From assembly GCF_900103635.1 (NCBI RefSeq), contig NZ_FMXK01000005.1, positions 62,001 through 126,000 of the forward strand: 64,000 nucleotides of DNA. Reading direction: 5' to 3'. The translations under genes and the position numbers were made by a program. This document shows, piece by piece, positions 61,759-64,000 of this stretch; positions within the stretch are counted from its first letter, which is position 1, and the number at the start of each line of letters is the position of its first letter. Below the pieces are notes generated by a model. That model did not search any database. It was not told the DNA's origin and saw only the letters and a list, made by a program, of their open reading frames with translations. Origin of the DNA: Butyrivibrio sp. INlla18 (GTDB lineage: Bacteria > Bacillota > Clostridia > Lachnospirales > Lachnospiraceae).

Positions 61759-63819
61759 TTATATTTTTTCAATGTTACCATTCATAACATTGATTCTTTT
61801 CATGTTGTGATCATTGTAATCATAAAAATATAGCCACTTATCAACAATACTCATATTTGCGTCTACTCCTAAGATTAATTCATCGCTAGAATATTCATAC
61901 AGTTCCTTGCTTTCTCCTTCCCATGAACAATAAATTAATGCATATTTATTATTTTCTTTAAATACCATCCCATAAAATCCATCTTGGTCGTACGTATTAT
62001 ATCCACCATAAATTCCTTGGTGTTCTTCTAAATCATAAACAAGTTTCATAGCATTAGATTCAAAATCTATGAAATAGATATCATTATCTTCTTTACCTTT
62101 TCTTGCAAGAGCTCCATAAGGAGTCAGCATAACATCTCTAACATTTTCATATATTTCAACGCTATTATCATATTTAGTTATCTTTAAATTCCCCACTAAA
62201 TAGTCGTCTCTTTCAATCAACTCAGCGTTATTTAACCCAGCAGAATATATTGCAGCAAATGGATAAACATTGTTGCTAATATTGGCTTGCTTTGATTCAT
62301 ATTCAACATTTGTATCCGAATGAATTATATATGTTAAGCAACAACTAGCGCCTTCAATATATAATTTTTCACCATCAACATACATCCCTAAATAATTTGA
62401 AACGCCCTCCGAATTTGACAAGTCAATATCATCGTCCAGTATACTAATGCTATAATCTCCTGCATCCAAATATACCAAATTATAACTACAACTATTATCA
62501 TTTAATACTATTTCACACAAATACAAACCATTCTGAGCAACAGCTCCCAATGAATAATATTTATCTGTTATTTTTTTAAATATGTTACTATTATTATCGT
62601 ACTCATATATTCCATCGTTTTTTTCAACAAATACTCTCCCATCATAAACTTTTGTTGAAACATTATAATAATGGTTTACATCAAATATACTTTGCGATTC
62701 ATCTAGCGTTAAGCTGTTTCCTACGTCATACACTCCTTCATTTGAAATTGTTCTAACCACATCAAATAATCCCGAATTGTCTTTTCCAAAAGTTGAGTTA
62801 GTAAAATGGGTAAAAAACAGTGCAAAAATAAATGTACATGTACACAAAAACAAGATTATCATCCATACTTGCACTTTTTTGTAATTAAATGCTTGTTTTA
62901 TCCTTTTTTTAACAGCAATTTCCCCAAATGCTATAGGATAATAAATAGCTGTTTTCCGCCTGGTGCTACAAAAAAGCAATGATAACGCGTATGATTTTTT
63001 ACCCTCAAGTGACATTCTACTCACTACCTTCTCATCGCATGCATATTCTATGTCTCTGCAAAAGAGAATATACGACACCCATACAAGTGGATTAAACCAA
63101 TGTATTGCCAATATAATATATCCTAACTGTTTTCTGATATGATCAGCACGTTTAATATGTGCCATCTCATGCGCTATTACATTTTTTAATACTTCTTCAT
63201 CAATTCCTGATGGTATATAAATTTTCGGATTTAGCACCCCAAAAACAAAGGGTGTATCAATATTATCGCAAAGAAACACATTTCTATATTTTTTTTGCTC
63301 AATCGATTCTCTAACCCTTCTTATGATTTGTACGTTACTAAACACATCATATGCAAAAAAAGTCAATATACCTAATAACCAAATGATAGTAAAACACTCA
63401 AAAGCCTTTTCGATAATCAGTTTTTTATCATCTATCCTGCTTGCATCAGATATATCTACATTATTGTTCTGTTGTCCAGAATCAACATTGGAACTATTAT
63501 CAGGCTCATAAGATTCCCAATTATATTCCTCAGCAATCATACGATTAGATTGAAAATCTTGCTCCATTGAAGAAAATATCATATTTCCCCGTTGAATTTC
63601 ACTCATTACAGTGTCAGATATAGGAGTAAAGTTTTGAAGCAATACTATAGGTACTTCAAAAGACACAGGAATAAGTAGCTTGATAGCCACAAAGAGCCAC
63701 AATACACTCATGAATTTTTTTGACATTCTGTTAAAAAGATTTCTAATTACTATCACAAATAGAATCAAGAAAACAGACGATATACTCATCTCAATGACAC
63801 TAGTAAATAACCTCCCCAT
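61759..63819 (-). CDS. BlaR1/MecR1-like M56 peptidase with propeller-like sensor domain
   Basis: 686 aa. The N-terminal part has four membrane segments (about residues 8-30, 38-56, 130-155, 315-335) around a cytoplasmic zinc protease domain with HEMAHIKRADH (HExxH, near residue 215). The extracellular C-terminus (about 345-686) is not a penicillin-binding fold; it is made of repeated short beta blades (e.g. NGLYLCEIVLNDNSCSYNLVY, GKEDNDIYFIDFES) resembling a DUF5050-type propeller. It presumably cleaves the partner BlaI repressor in response to an unknown signal. AT-rich, unlike the neighbouring genes. SD GGGGGG lies before the ATG. Confidence 0.85.
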   Translation of the reverse strand: MGRLFTSVIEMSISSVFLILFVIVIRNLFNRMSKKFMSVLWLFVAIKLLIPVSFEVPIVLLQNFTPISDTVMSEIQRGNMIFSSMEQDFQSNRMIAEEYNWESYEPDNSSNVDSGQQNNNVDISDASRIDDKKLIIEKAFECFTIIWLLGILTFFAYDVFSNVQIIRRVRESIEQKKYRNVFLCDNIDTPFVFGVLNPKIYIPSGIDEEVLKNVIAHEMAHIKRADHIRKQLGYIILAIHWFNPLVWVSYILFCRDIEYACDEKVVSRMSLEGKKSYALSLLFCSTRRKTAIYYPIAFGEIAVKKRIKQAFNYKKVQVWMIILFLCTCTFIFALFFTHFTNSTFGKDNSGLFDVVRTISNEGVYDVGNSLTLDESQSIFDVNHYYNVSTKVYDGRVFVEKNDGIYEYDNNSNIFKKITDKYYSLGAVAQNGLYLCEIVLNDNSCSYNLVYLDAGDYSISILDDDIDLSNSEGVSNYLGMYVDGEKLYIEGASCCLTYIIHSDTNVEYESKQANISNNVYPFAAIYSAGLNNAELIERDDYLVGNLKITKYDNSVEIYENVRDVMLTPYGALARKGKEDNDIYFIDFESNAMKLVYDLEEHQGIYGGYNTYDQDGFYGMVFKENNKYALIYCSWEGESKELYEYSSDELILGVDANMSIVDKWLYFYDYNDHNMKRINVMNGNIEKI

Positions 63820-63833
63820 ATTTTCCCCCCATT

Positions 63834-64000
63834 CTATTTTTCAACATCATCAATCATTTTCTTTATCGCCTTTATATCTTCCTTAGAAAGTTTCTGCTTC
63901 GAAGTAAAAGCTGCAAAAAAAGCTGGAAGTGAACCCCCAAATGTATTCTCCACAAACTCTTCTGTTTTTTTTGAGTAAAATTCATCTTTGCTAATCAACG
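63834..64000 (-). CDS. BlaI/MecI-family repressor, C-terminal part (cut by the window edge)
   Basis: 55 codons to a TAG stop at 63834-63836, in frame from the window edge. The sequence ends FTSKQKLSKEDIKAIKKMID, with GGSLPAFFAAF just before, typical of the BlaI C-terminal dimerisation/cleavage region. It stands 14 bp upstream of the BlaR1 homologue, the usual repressor-then-sensor order. Confidence 0.85.
   Translation of the reverse strand, partial: LISKDEFYSKKTEEFVENTFGGSLPAFFAAFTSKQKLSKEDIKAIKKMIDDVEK

Noticed and set aside
1-64000. CRISPR arrays, tRNAs, rRNAs, IS elements, prophage genes
   Set aside because: No regularly spaced repeats, no cloverleaf-like CCA-ended sequences, no transposase, integrase or phage structural genes were recognised by eye. 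A tRNAscan/Rfam scan would be decisive.

Overview
The window looks like chromosome from a low-GC anaerobic Clostridia, most likely a Butyrivibrio-like member of the Lachnospiraceae. This is inferred from gene content, not from any 16S sequence. Supporting features are YesM/YesN two-component systems, several carbohydrate ABC importers, intracellular GH43 and GH36 glycosidases, a DUF5716/DUF5717 pair, and strong AGGAGG-type ribosome binding sites. No tRNA, rRNA, CRISPR array, transposase or phage gene was recognised.

Layout. 1-4.2 kb: DUF5716 (cut by the window edge) and DUF5717. 4.3-9.1 kb: MacAB-type efflux operon. 9.4-15.3 kb: formate/nitrite channel, a lipoprotein, htpG with a CIRCE element, a YdcF-like protein and two small proteins. 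15.3-21.2 kb: two-component system with a sugar ABC importer. 21.3-27.1 kb: lipoprotein, DUF3592 protein, a membrane Rossmann-RyR protein, a parvulin lipoprotein and an FAD dehydrogenase. 27.3-29.2 kb: a 2-isopropylmalate synthase fused in frame to an AraC-type DNA-binding domain. 29.5-31.7 kb: GH43 glycosidase and a small unknown protein. 31.8-36.3 kb: thiW-thiM-thiE-thiD-thiC behind a TPP riboswitch. 36.3-36.9 kb: a 559-bp imperfect palindrome. 36.9-40.1 kb: MFS transporter with an XRE repressor, and a MATE exporter with a riboswitch-like leader. 40.2-46.7 kb: sugar importer, alpha-galactosidase and divergent AraC regulator. 46.7-56.0 kb: cyclic-nucleotide-binding protein and a five-gene LRR/Mbeg1/DUF5107-TPR/VWA/MoxR cluster. 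56.1-61.2 kb: DUF362 ferredoxin-like protein, lipid kinase, DHFR, thymidylate synthase and a beta-CASP metallo-hydrolase. 61.3-64 kb: an AT-rich BlaI/BlaR1/SH3 cassette, cut by the window edge.

How the genes work together. Two importer modules each pair a solute-binding lipoprotein with two permeases and a local regulator; no dedicated ATPase lies beside either, so a shared MsmX-type ATPase is presumably used. The second module points to alpha-galactoside use. The thi operon combines HMP synthesis (ThiC), HMP phosphorylation (ThiD), thiazole salvage (ThiM, with ThiW as probable thiazole uptake component) and coupling (ThiE). DHFR and thymidylate synthase form a dTMP/folate pair.

Most unusual points: the LeuA-AraC fusion with 13-bp direct repeats in its own promoter region; the giant palindrome upstream of the thi operon; a three-way-junction-shaped repeat and a seven-residue leader ORF inside the thi leader; the membrane Rossmann-RyR protein; and a BlaR1 homologue whose extracellular part looks like a beta-propeller.
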